DNA from: Urbifossiella limnaea | Lineage (GTDB): Bacteria; Planctomycetota; Planctomycetia; Gemmatales; Gemmataceae | Reading direction: 5' to 3' | DNA: 64,000 nt | Assembly (NCBI RefSeq): GCF_007747215.1 | Contig: NZ_CP036273.1 | Location: 434,001-498,000 of the forward strand | In this document: positions 1-7,554 of the stretch, one piece after another | How positions within the stretch are numbered: the first letter of the stretch is position 1 | Layout of the letters: the number at the start of each line of letters is the position of its first letter | The notes under the pieces: model-generated | Databases searched by the model: none | What the model was told of the DNA's origin: nothing | The model's input: the letters and a program-made list of their open reading frames with translations, nothing else | Position numbers and translations under genes: made by a program

Positions 1-1238
1 GCGAGCTGGTGAAGGAGGCGCTGGACAAGGGCTCGAAGGAGGTGAAGGTCGCGGCGATCTCGTGCCTCGGGGCCGAGCCCGAGGACCGCGACTACCTCAT
101 CGACCAGGCCGCGTCCAAGACGCAGGACGTGCGCGGAGCGGCGTACCAGGCGCTCGCCAAGCTCGACCACCCGGCCGCGGTCGCCGTGCTGGCGAAGGCC
201 GTCCAGGGGAAGGACCTGCACCTCGCCGCCCACGCCATCGTCGACAGCAAGAACCCGAAGCTGGCTGCGGTGCTGGCCGCGGAGATCCGCACGTCGGTGG
301 ACGCGTTCCTGAAGCTGAAGGACAAGAAGAAGGCGTCCGAGGCCGCCGACCGCATCACCGACCTGCTCAACGCCCTGCCCGACGCCAAGTCCGCCGAGCT
401 CGACGCACTGCTGCTCGACCTGTTCGCCCGCCGGGCCGAGCTGGCGAAGGTGAAAGGTTCGACCTACTCCGGCACCGACGTGGTGGAGTCGGTCGTCTCG
501 CAGATGGCCGACGGCTCCGAGGCGGTGCGGCGGGCGCTGGTGGCGGCGCACGCCGAGCTGGAGCCCGACCAACTCCAGCAGGCGTTCGAGGCCGGCCGGC
601 CGTACCTCACGCCGGCCGAGCTGTACGACAGCTTCGCCCCCTACATCGCGGCCACGGCCGGCCGGGGGAAGAAGCGGGGGAAGGACCCCGAGTGGGAACG
701 GCGGGAGGCGGTCCTGGACGCGATCGACAGCGACTTCTACCCGTACCAGTGGCTCAACCCCGACGACGATGACGACGACGATTCGGAGCTGGACGAGCCG
801 GAGCGCGAGCGGCCGGAGCCGCAGCCGTACGACCCGCGGTGGCTCGACCTGGCGGTGGCGGCGAAGCACACCGGGGCGATTCAGGCCCTCGCCCGGCCGG
901 GTCACGCGGGGGCGCTGGCGTTCGCCAAGAGCGAGTTCGACGCGGCCCTGAAGAAGGCCAAGCACCCGTCCGACGTGCAGAACGAGATGACCACCCTGCT
1001 CCGGGTCGCGCACCCGGACGCGGCCGACGCCTTCTTCGCGGGGCTGGCGCGGCGGCCGAAGAAGGTGCACTTCTACCAGTTCTACTGGTACGCGAACATG
1101 ATCCCGCGGCTGCCGCTGTCGGCGGTGCCGCGGCTGGAGGAGGCGCTGGCCGGCTTCCCGAAGGACGTCGCCGAGCACGTCGGCGAGGACTGGCAGAAGG
1201 CGATCGACAAGCTGAAGGCGAAGGGCGCGGCGCCCTGA
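1..1238 (+). CDS. HEAT-repeat protein, 5' truncated by window edge
   Basis: The frame is already open at the first bases, so the true start lies upstream; a GTG at position 9 is only the first in-window start candidate. About 410 residues are visible. The N-terminal 100 residues show helical HEAT-type units (hydrophobic helices after VKVAAISCL and VRGAAYQALAKL), followed by Lys/Glu-rich helices, an acidic Asp run near residues 253-260, and a second helical region. HEAT scaffolds bind protein partners and have no catalytic activity. It stands 84 bases upstream of a MoxR ATPase, DUF5682 and VWA gene, so it is probably the scaffold of that cassette. Family assignment is by repeat pattern only; DUF5691-like proteins that accompany such cassettes elsewhere are an alternative. 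Confidence 0.75.
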   Translation, partial: ELVKEALDKGSKEVKVAAISCLGAEPEDRDYLIDQAASKTQDVRGAAYQALAKLDHPAAVAVLAKAVQGKDLHLAAHAIVDSKNPKLAAVLAAEIRTSVDAFLKLKDKKKASEAADRITDLLNALPDAKSAELDALLLDLFARRAELAKVKGSTYSGTDVVESVVSQMADGSEAVRRALVAAHAELEPDQLQQAFEAGRPYLTPAELYDSFAPYIAATAGRGKKRGKDPEWERREAVLDAIDSDFYPYQWLNPDDDDDDDSELDEPERERPEPQPYDPRWLDLAVAAKHTGAIQALARPGHAGALAFAKSEFDAALKKAKHPSDVQNEMTTLLRVAHPDAADAFFAGLARRPKKVHFYQFYWYANMIPRLPLSAVPRLEEALAGFPKDVAEHVGEDWQKAIDKLKAKGAAP

Positions 1239-1244
1239 TTCCCT

Positions 1245-1288
1245 CCGCTTGCGGCGTAGCGGCGTCAACGCCGCTACGCCGCAAGCGG
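1245..1288. repeat. Perfect 20-bp inverted repeat (GCGGCGTAGCG family)
   Basis: The left arm 1245-1264 (CCGCTTGCGGCGTAGCGGCG) and right arm 1269-1288 are exact reverse complements around a TCAA loop. It begins seven bases after the HEAT gene stop codon. Related elements lie at 41924-41969 and 62958-62991. There is no T-tract after it, so it is not a textbook intrinsic terminator. Confidence 0.95.
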
Positions 1289-1322
1289 CAAACCCAATAC
1301 ACCTCACCCCCGAGCCCCGGTC

Positions 1323-2453
1323 ATGGCCAAGAAGAAACCCGACGACGCCCCCGCCGCCGCGAACGGCACCGCGTCCACCGTCCTCCGCGCCCCCGCCGAA
1401 GAGATGTTCGCCGCCGAGCTGGAACAGCTCATCAAGACCGACACGCACCCGAAGCCGCCCGGCTGGCGGATGTCGCCGCGGGCCGTCGCCACGTACATCT
1501 GCGGCGGCAAGGCCGGCACCCTCGCCGTCACGCCCAAATACATCGGCCACCGCCGCCTCGTCGAGATCGCCATCTCGACGCTCGTCACCGACCGCGCGCT
1601 GCTGCTGATCGGTGAGCCCGGCACGGCGAAGTCGTGGCTCAGCGAACACCTCGCGGCGGCGATCAACGGCGACAGCACGAAGGTGGTGCAGGGCACCGCC
1701 GGCACCACGGAGGAGCAGATCCGCTACACGTGGAACTACGCCATGCTGATCGCCCGCGGGCCGAGCCCGGAGGCGCTCATCAAGTCGCCGGTGTTCCGCG
1801 CCATGGAATCCGGCACCCTCGCCCGCTTCGAGGAAATCACCCGCTGCGCCGCCGAGGTGCAGGACGCGCTCATCTCGCTCCTGTCCGAGAAGCGGCTCGC
1901 GGTGCCGGAACTGGCGACCGAGATTCCCGCGGCGAAGGGCTTCTCCATCATCGCCACCGCGAACACCCGCGACCGCGGCGTCAACGACATGTCCGCGGCG
2001 CTGAAGCGGCGCTTCAACACCGTCGTGCTGCCGAGCCCGGCGACGCTCGAAACGGAGGTGGATATCGTCCGCAAGCGCGTCGCCGAGCTGGGGGCGCACC
2101 TGGAGCTGAAGGCGGCGCCGCCGTCGGAGGACGCCGCGACGCAGGTCGTTACCATCTTCCGCGAACTGCGCGGCGGCCAGACGCTCGACGGCAAGGCCAA
2201 GATCAAGACGCCGACCGGCGTGCTCTCGACCGCCGAGGCGATCTCGGTGCTGACGAACGGCATGGCGCTGGCCGGTCACTTCGGCACGGGCGAGGTCAGC
2301 CCGATCGACCTGGCGGCGGGGTTACAGGGCGCCGTCGTGAAGGACGAGGAGAAGGACAAGGTGGTGTGGGGCGAGTACCTGGCGAACGTGCTGAAGAAGC
2401 GCGGCGCCGACTGGCGGCCGCTGTTCACCGCGTGCGCGGAGGCGAACTCGTGA
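1323..2453 (+). CDS. MoxR-family AAA+ ATPase
   Basis: A 376-residue AAA+ ATPase of the MoxR type, expected to hexamerise and remodel a client protein together with a VWA-domain partner. The Walker A motif GEPGTAKS lies at residues 97-104. A Walker B-like RFEEITRC segment follows near residue 163, and a sensor-1 segment IIATANTRDRG near residue 215, where the GVN continuation is typical of MoxR. The first 75 residues are poorly conserved. The stop codon overlaps the GTG start of the DUF5682 gene (GTGA), so the two are translationally coupled, and a VWA gene follows. Substrate is unknown. This MoxR/DUF5682/VWA order is a recurrent bacterial gene set; its biological role is not established from the sequence. 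Confidence 0.93.
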   Translation: MAKKKPDDAPAAANGTASTVLRAPAEEMFAAELEQLIKTDTHPKPPGWRMSPRAVATYICGGKAGTLAVTPKYIGHRRLVEIAISTLVTDRALLLIGEPGTAKSWLSEHLAAAINGDSTKVVQGTAGTTEEQIRYTWNYAMLIARGPSPEALIKSPVFRAMESGTLARFEEITRCAAEVQDALISLLSEKRLAVPELATEIPAAKGFSIIATANTRDRGVNDMSAALKRRFNTVVLPSPATLETEVDIVRKRVAELGAHLELKAAPPSEDAATQVVTIFRELRGGQTLDGKAKIKTPTGVLSTAEAISVLTNGMALAGHFGTGEVSPIDLAAGLQGAVVKDEEKDKVVWGEYLANVLKKRGADWRPLFTACAEANS

Positions 2454-4771
2454 CCGCCCCCGGTACGGTCCACGTCTTCGGCGTGCGCCACCTGTCGCCC
2501 GGCGGCGCGTGGCACCTCCGCGCCCTGCTCGACCGCGTGAAGCCGAAGGTGATCTGCGTCGAGGGGTTGGCCGACGCCGGGCCGATGGTGCACCACCTGC
2601 AAAAGAAGGGGACGAAGCCGCCGGTCGCCATCCTGGCGTACACGGACAGCATGCCGGTGCGCACGCTCGTGTACCCGCTCGCGGCGTACAGCCCGGAGTT
2701 CCAGGCCGTCGTGTGGGCGAAGGAGCACGGCGCCCGCGTCGAGTTCATCGACCTGCCGTCGGACGTGTTCCTCGGGTTGCAGGACGTGGAGATCGAGCGG
2801 CTGACGCGCGGCGCCGCCAAGGACGCGGACGACGGCGAGGCCGAGAAGGACGCCGCGTGGCGGCCCGAGCGCGGGGAGTCGATCTACGAGCGCATCGCCG
2901 ACCGCGAGGGCGAGCCGGACTACGACAGCTACTGGGAGCGCCGCTTCGAGCACAACCTGAACGACGCTTCGTACCAGCGCGCGGCGTTCGAGCTCGGGCG
3001 CGAGTTGCGCGCCGAGGCCGACGAGCCCGTGTGGCGCGCCGAGAACCTCGTCCGCGAGGCGTACATGCGCCGCCGCATCCGCGAGGTGCTCGACGACGGC
3101 GTGAAGCCCGAACAGGTCGTCGCGGTCGTCGGCGCCTTCCACGCGCCGGTGCTCGGCCCCGAGCTGCCGGCGATGACCGACGCCGAACTCGCGTCGCTGC
3201 GGCGCCGGCCCGGCAAGCTGACGCTGATGCCGTACTCGTACTTCAAGCTGTCGAGCCAGTCGGGGTACGGGGCGGGGAACCGGGCGCCGGCGTACTTCCA
3301 CCTGTGCTGGGAGATGATCCAGGCCGGCGGCCTCGCCGAGCTGCCGCACCGCTACCTGAGCGAGGTCGTCCGCCACCAGCGCGCCGCCGGCACGCACCGC
3401 AGCACCGCCGAGGTCATCGAGGGCGTCCGCCTGGCGTGCACGCTCGCGGCGCTGCACGACGGCACCGCCCCCACCCTCGCCGACCTGCACGACGCGGCCG
3501 TGACGCTGATGGGCCACGGCGACGTGAGCACGATCGCCGAGGCGCTGGCGAGCGTGGACGTGGGCACCGCCATCGGCGCGCTGCCGCAGGGCGTGGCGCG
3601 CACGTCCATCCAGGAGGACTTCGACCGGCAGATGAGCCGGCTGCGGCTGGAGAAGTACAAGACGACCGTGGCCGTGGAGCTGGAGCTGGACGTGCGCGAG
3701 GACCGCCGCGCCAAGACGGCTGAGTCGGCGTTCACGGACCTGCGGCGGTCGTCGTTCTTCCACCGCCTGCGCGTGCTGGACATCGGCTTCGCCAAGCCGC
3801 TGAAGGGCGGCACCGACCAGGGGACGTGGTACGAGCGCTGGAAGCTGCAGTGGACGCCGGAGCACGAGATCGCGCTCGTCGAGGCGGTGCTGCTCGGCGA
3901 GACGGTCGAGCTCGCGGCCGGGTACAAGTTCAAGCAGCGGCTCGAAGCTGCGGTGACCATCGCGGACGCGGCCGACGTGGTGATGGACTCGTGCCTGTGC
4001 GGCCTGGGTCGCTCCACGGACGCGGCCCGGAAGCGGCTCCAGGAACTCGCCGCGGTCAGTTCCGACCTGGCGGCGGTCGCCCACGCGGCGGCGCGGCTGA
4101 GCCAGGTCGTGCGCTACGGCGACGTGCGCAAGTTCGACCCGGTGCCGCTCCTGCCGCTGATCGACGAGCTGTTCGTGCAGGGCTCGCTTGCCCTGTTCGG
4201 TGCCGCCAACTGCGACAACCAGGCGGCCGCGACCTACGTCGAGGCGATCGACCAGCTGAACCGCGTGAGCGACGAGCACCACGAGCGGGTGGACATCGAG
4301 ATGTGGCTGCGCGAGCTGCGGAAGCTGTCCGACGCCGACGACCGCAACCCGCTGCTGTCGGGCTACGCCTGCGCCGTGCTGCTGGAGCGCGGCGTGATGG
4401 AAACGGACGCGCTGGCGCGGGAGGTGTCGCGGCGGCTGTCGCCGGGCATCCCGGCCGACCTCGGCGCCGGATGGTTCGAGGGGCTGTCGCGGCGGAACCG
4501 CGGCGCGTTGCTGGCGCGGCAGCCGCTGTGGGCGGAGCTGGCGGACTACGTCGCGGCGCTGGACGACGACCAGTTCCGCCGGGCGATCGTGTTCCTGCGG
4601 CGGGCGTTCGGCGGCTTCACCCCACACCAGAAGCGACAGATCTGCGAGAACCTGGCCGAGCACTGGGGCGTGAGCGCCGAGCAGGCGTCGGAGGTGCTGA
4701 GCGCCGAGCTGACGGAGACGGAGCAGAAGAAGGTTGCGGAGCTGAGCGAGTTCAACTTCGACGACATTTAA
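2450..4771 (+). CDS. DUF5682 family protein with TraB/TIKI-like motifs
   Basis: 773 residues. The GTG start at 2450 overlaps the MoxR stop by four bases; longer upstream extensions in this frame only shadow the MoxR gene. The N-terminus reads like the TraB/ChaN/EreA (TIKI-type) fold: a GVRH motif at residues 11-14, then KPKVICVEG with Glu38, and later VVGAFH at about residues 226-231. Paired GxxH motifs plus an early Glu are the metal-site signature in that superfamily. The remaining 500 residues are helical and unassigned. In operon with MoxR and VWA genes it is the likely effector or client of the ATPase. DUF5682 membership is recognised from motif and context; the enzymatic suggestion is inference. 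Confidence 0.85.
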   Translation: MTAPGTVHVFGVRHLSPGGAWHLRALLDRVKPKVICVEGLADAGPMVHHLQKKGTKPPVAILAYTDSMPVRTLVYPLAAYSPEFQAVVWAKEHGARVEFIDLPSDVFLGLQDVEIERLTRGAAKDADDGEAEKDAAWRPERGESIYERIADREGEPDYDSYWERRFEHNLNDASYQRAAFELGRELRAEADEPVWRAENLVREAYMRRRIREVLDDGVKPEQVVAVVGAFHAPVLGPELPAMTDAELASLRRRPGKLTLMPYSYFKLSSQSGYGAGNRAPAYFHLCWEMIQAGGLAELPHRYLSEVVRHQRAAGTHRSTAEVIEGVRLACTLAALHDGTAPTLADLHDAAVTLMGHGDVSTIAEALASVDVGTAIGALPQGVARTSIQEDFDRQMSRLRLEKYKTTVAVELELDVREDRRAKTAESAFTDLRRSSFFHRLRVLDIGFAKPLKGGTDQGTWYERWKLQWTPEHEIALVEAVLLGETVELAAGYKFKQRLEAAVTIADAADVVMDSCLCGLGRSTDAARKRLQELAAVSSDLAAVAHAAARLSQVVRYGDVRKFDPVPLLPLIDELFVQGSLALFGAANCDNQAAATYVEAIDQLNRVSDEHHERVDIEMWLRELRKLSDADDRNPLLSGYACAVLLERGVMETDALAREVSRRLSPGIPADLGAGWFEGLSRRNRGALLARQPLWAELADYVAALDDDQFRRAIVFLRRAFGGFTPHQKRQICENLAEHWGVSAEQASEVLSAELTETEQKKVAELSEFNFDDI

Positions 4772-4777
4772 GTGAGA

Positions 4778-4876
4778 GAATGGCCGCAAAAAGGCACAAA
4801 AAGCACAAAACATGACGTGTGGTGACTCGCTTTCTGACTTTCATTTTGTGCGTTTTGTGCCTTTTTGCGGCCATTC
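4778..4876. repeat. A/T-rich inverted repeat, 33-base arms
   Basis: Arms 4778-4810 and 4844-4876 are reverse complements with one mismatch in 33. Each contains A-runs (or T-runs) spaced by GCAC or GTGC, very unlike the surrounding GC-rich DNA. The 33-base loop holds no obvious motif. It starts seven bases after the DUF5682 stop codon and ends 15 bases before the VWA start codon, so it separates two genes of one cassette. Confidence 0.95.
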
Positions 4877-4891
4877 AGTTCGGAGCGTCCC

Positions 4892-6082
4892 ATGCCCACT
4901 GCTACCCCCGACGCCACGCAACTCCGCCGCTGGCGCCTCATCCTCGGCCAGGACGCGCAACCGGCCCTCGGCGGCATGGGCGGCTGCGCCCTTAGCGCCG
5001 CCGAGTCCGAAATCGACGCCGCCCTCGGCGCCATCTACGACGACATCCCCGAGGACGAGGACACCCCCAAGAAGCGCTCGGCCGGGCTCGGCGCCTCCGC
5101 CCCGCGGCTCGCCAAGTGGCTCGGCGACGTGCGCACGTACTTCAAGGAAGACGTCGTCTCCGTCATCCAGACCGACGCCATCGAGCGGAAGGGGCTCAAG
5201 CAGCTGCTGTTCGAGCCGGAGACGCTCAAGTCGGTGCAGCCGAACGTGCAGCTCGTCGGCACCCTGATGTCGCTCTCCGGCCGCATCCCGGAGCGCACCA
5301 AGGACACCGCCCGCATGGTCGTTGCGGCCGTCGTGGACGAGATCAAGAAGAAGCTGGAGCAGCAGATTCGCCAGGCCGTGACCGGGGCGCTGAACCGGCG
5401 CGAACACTCGCCCATCCCCAGCGCCACGTCCATCGACTTCAAGCGGACGATCGGCCGGAACCTGAAGAACTACCAGCCCGACCTCGGCACCATCGTGCCG
5501 GAGCGGGTGTCCTTCTTCAGCCGGGCGCAGCGGTCGAACGCCTACACCGTGATCGTGGACATGGACCAGTCCGGCAGCATGGCCGACTCGGTCGTGTACG
5601 GCGCCGTGTGCGGGTCGATCTTCGCCAGCATCCCGGCGCTGAACACGCGCGTCGTGGCGTTCGACACCGAGGTCGTGGACCTGACGGAGAAGTGCGGCAA
5701 CGACCCGGTCGGCATGATCTTCGGCGTGCAGCTCGGCGGCGGCACCGACATCAACAAGAGTGTGGCGTACTGCGAGCAGTTCATCACCGATCCGAAGAAG
5801 ACGCTGTTCATCCTGCTGACGGACCTGTACGAGGGCGGCAACGAGGCGCAGCTGGTGCGGCGGATGGGCGAGATGAAGGCGGCGGGGGTGAAGGCGATCT
5901 GCCTGCTGGCGCTGGCGGACGGCGGCGCCCCGTGCTACGACGAGCGGCTGGCGCGGAAGCTGGCGGCGCTGGGGATTCCGTGCTTCGCGTGCACGCCGGC
6001 CCGGCTGCCGGAACTGGTCGAGGCGGCGCTCAAGGGCGGCGACCTGACGCGGTTCGCCACGAAGGCCGAGCCGGCGAAGTAA
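4892..6082 (+). CDS. VWA-domain protein, MoxR partner
   Basis: 396 residues. The ATG at 4892 is preferred over a TTG at 4865, which lies inside the upstream inverted repeat. The C-terminal half is a von Willebrand factor A domain with a complete MIDAS: DQSGS with Asp225, Ser227 and Ser229, then GGGTD with Thr285, then LLTDLYEGG with Asp311. The N-terminal 210 residues are helical, with a long Lys/Glu segment. In MoxR systems the VWA protein supplies a metal-dependent adhesion surface that links the ATPase to its substrate. It closes the HEAT-MoxR-DUF5682-VWA cassette and is followed by a strong inverted repeat. No signal peptide is visible, so it is presumably cytoplasmic. Confidence 0.92.
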   Translation: MPTATPDATQLRRWRLILGQDAQPALGGMGGCALSAAESEIDAALGAIYDDIPEDEDTPKKRSAGLGASAPRLAKWLGDVRTYFKEDVVSVIQTDAIERKGLKQLLFEPETLKSVQPNVQLVGTLMSLSGRIPERTKDTARMVVAAVVDEIKKKLEQQIRQAVTGALNRREHSPIPSATSIDFKRTIGRNLKNYQPDLGTIVPERVSFFSRAQRSNAYTVIVDMDQSGSMADSVVYGAVCGSIFASIPALNTRVVAFDTEVVDLTEKCGNDPVGMIFGVQLGGGTDINKSVAYCEQFITDPKKTLFILLTDLYEGGNEAQLVRRMGEMKAAGVKAICLLALADGGAPCYDERLARKLAALGIPCFACTPARLPELVEAALKGGDLTRFATKAEPAK

Positions 6083-6088
6083 CCATTC

Positions 6089-6169
6089 GGCGAGCCGGGT
6101 GCGTGAGCGACCGGAGTGGCACGCCACACATGCGCGTGCCACTCCGGTCGCTCACGCTCCCGGCTCGCC
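6089..6169. repeat. 36-bp inverted repeat, GGCGAGCCGGG family
   Basis: Arms 6089-6124 and 6134-6169 match with one mismatch in 36 around the nine-base loop CACACATGC. The outer 29 bases of each arm are shared with the element at 43467-43550. The inner part (GGCACGC) differs from that copy but is still complementary to its own other arm. It starts seven bases after the VWA stop codon. Confidence 0.97.
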
Positions 6170-6210
6170 TCTCGCGCGAACCTGCCCCGACCAACCGTGT
6201 CCCTTCTCGC

Positions 6211-6281
6211 GTCCCCGGGGTGTGGCGGAGGCACGCGACTCTACGAAAGTCGTAGGCCTGGTTCGACTCCAGGCGGGGATA
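6211..6281 (+). tRNA. tRNA-Arg(ACG)-like gene, non-canonical core
   Basis: It folds as a full cloverleaf. Acceptor GTCCCCG/CGGGGAT has one G-T pair. D stem GTGT/GCAC encloses a seven-base loop. The anticodon stem CGACT/AGTCG is perfect, with loop CTACGAA giving anticodon ACG (Arg). The variable region has four bases, and T stem CCTGG/CCAGG encloses TTCGACT. The discriminator is A and CCA is not encoded, as for the tRNA-Gly at 55449. Unusual points are G rather than T at position 8 and a very short D loop. A second tRNA-like gene follows after two bases. No clear promoter is visible upstream. Confidence 0.7.
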
Positions 6282-6283
6282 CT

Positions 6284-6352
6284 GACGCCGACCGACGGGT
6301 CGGCCGGCCGGCTGCAACCCGGCCCGCGTGGGTTCGACTCCCGCCGGCGTCT
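6284..6352 (+). tRNA. tRNA-Cys(GCA)-like gene, reduced D arm
   Basis: Acceptor GACGCCG/CGGCGTC is perfect. Anticodon stem GCCGG/CCGGC is perfect, with loop CTGCAAC giving anticodon GCA (Cys). The T stem GTGGG/CCCGC (one G-T pair) encloses TTCGACT. The discriminator T is the conserved identity base of tRNA-Cys. The D region is abnormal: the best stem is CCGA/TCGG with a four-base loop and a three-base linker. It is 69 bases long with no encoded CCA. It starts two bases after the Arg-like gene, so the two are probably processed from one transcript. Confidence 0.68.
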
Positions 6353-6387
6353 CTACGAGCCGGGGGCCGTGGGACGTGGATCGAAAG

Positions 6388-6414
6388 AAAGCCGGGTGAA
6401 GATCCCCCGGCTTT
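6388..6414. terminator. Hairpin between tRNA pair and transaldolase gene
   Basis: Arms AAAGCCGGG (6388-6396) and CCCGGCTTT (6406-6414) pair perfectly over nine bases. On the minus strand the stem is followed by CTTTCG, a weak T-rich tail, fitting termination of the transaldolase gene that ends at 6439. On the plus strand it follows the two tRNA-like genes. It could therefore act in both directions. Confidence 0.75.
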
Positions 6415-6438
6415 GTTGCACGGTACTACCCACGCCCC

Positions 6439-7497
6439 CTACTTGAGCTCGGCGCGCTTCTTGGTGATCAGCGCGAGGAGCGCCTTCTGCGGGTCGGCGA
6501 ACTTCTCCAAGCCCTCCCGCATCAGCGTCTCTTCCAGCTTCTGCATGTCCACCTTCGCGTCGATCTCGGCGAGCACGTCGGCCGGCGGCAGCTCGTTGAT
6601 GTGGGAGGTGAACGTCCGCCCACACTCCTGCACGGCCTTGTTCGTGGCCGGCGGGTTCGTCTCGATGTCGCTGCCGGCGAACGCCTCGACGTACATCCAG
6701 GCCGGCGGCGTGGTGCCGTCCATCATCTTCTTCGTGCCGGTGCTGGCGAAGATCATCTCCTGCGACCGGGCCAGCCCCTTGTCGGCCCAGTAGTCCTTGT
6801 TCATCTTCCAGATCCGCTTGGCGTTCACGATGCCGACCTGGCCCTGGGCGGCGGGCGACAGGCTCGGAACGGCCTTCTCGGTGTACACGTCCACCCGGCT
6901 CACGAAGATGCTGTACACCGACTTCACATTCGCCTTGTCGCTCCGCCGCTGGGCGCCGCGCCAGCAGGCGTCGCGGGCCGCCTTGTACTGCCGCTCGCTG
7001 AAGATGAGGGTGACGTTCAGCGCCACCCCGGCGGCCATGAGCTCCTCGAGCGCGCCGAGCCCGCCCGGGGTCGCCGGCACCTTGATCATCCGGTTCGTGT
7101 GCCCGGCCGACCACTTCTTGCCGAGCTCGATGTACTTCTTCGACCGCTCCGCCGCCGGCATCGTGTTGGCGGTGTCTTCGAGGAGCGGGTCGAGCTCGAA
7201 GCTCACCCACCCCTCGTCGCCCTTCGTCTCCTCCCACACCGGGAGGAACACCGCCTGCGCGTCCTTCACCAGCTTGTCGGTCATGGCCCACGCCACGGCC
7301 TCGTCGTCGAGCCCCTGGGCGAAGAACGCCTTCATGTCGCCGTCGAACTTCCCGGTCTTGATGAGGTCCGAGATGATGATCGGGTTGGACGTGGCCCCGG
7401 TCGCCCCGTTCGCCCGATTGGTGGCGATCTCGACGGGGTCGACGGAGTCGAGGTACAGCTTGGTGCCGGCGGCGACGAGCGATTGGAGCGGCGTCAC
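6439..7497 (-). CDS. tal: Transaldolase
   Basis: 352 residues from a GTG at 7497. Transaldolase moves a dihydroxyacetone unit between sugar phosphates in the non-oxidative pentose phosphate pathway. The N-terminus [11 protein letters not shown] and the following GATSNP segment are typical, the latter being the usual T-S-N-P phosphate-site region. The Schiff-base lysine is Lys139 in [11 protein letters not shown]. Later NVTLIFS, FVSRVD and FASTGTK strands fit the barrel. Length suits the standard family. It is the last gene on the minus strand before the hairpin at 6388 and is convergent with the tRNA-like pair. The MATE gene upstream is 57 bases away and functionally unrelated. Confidence 0.9.
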   Translation of the reverse strand: MTPLQSLVAAGTKLYLDSVDPVEIATNRANGATGATSNPIIISDLIKTGKFDGDMKAFFAQGLDDEAVAWAMTDKLVKDAQAVFLPVWEETKGDEGWVSFELDPLLEDTANTMPAAERSKKYIELGKKWSAGHTNRMIKVPATPGGLGALEELMAAGVALNVTLIFSERQYKAARDACWRGAQRRSDKANVKSVYSIFVSRVDVYTEKAVPSLSPAAQGQVGIVNAKRIWKMNKDYWADKGLARSQEMIFASTGTKKMMDGTTPPAWMYVEAFAGSDIETNPPATNKAVQECGRTFTSHINELPPADVLAEIDAKVDMQKLEETLMREGLEKFADPQKALLALITKKRAELK

Positions 7498-7554
7498 GGG
7501 GTGCCCTCGGGGGTGGGTGCGTCGGGGTGATTGTACCGGAATCGGGCGCGGCGG

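Noticed and set aside
2276-4813. Long minus-strand open frame of 845 codons opposite DUF5682
   Set aside because: Arg/His/Ala-rich text without domains; a shadow of the real gene in GC-rich DNA.
4865-4891. TTG start for the VWA gene
   Set aside because: It lies inside the right arm of the inverted repeat; ATG 4892 is a normal start just after it.
6089-6352. tRNA-linked attachment site of an integrated element
   Set aside because: No integrase, no flanking direct repeat, and the neighbouring genes are ordinary chromosomal ones.
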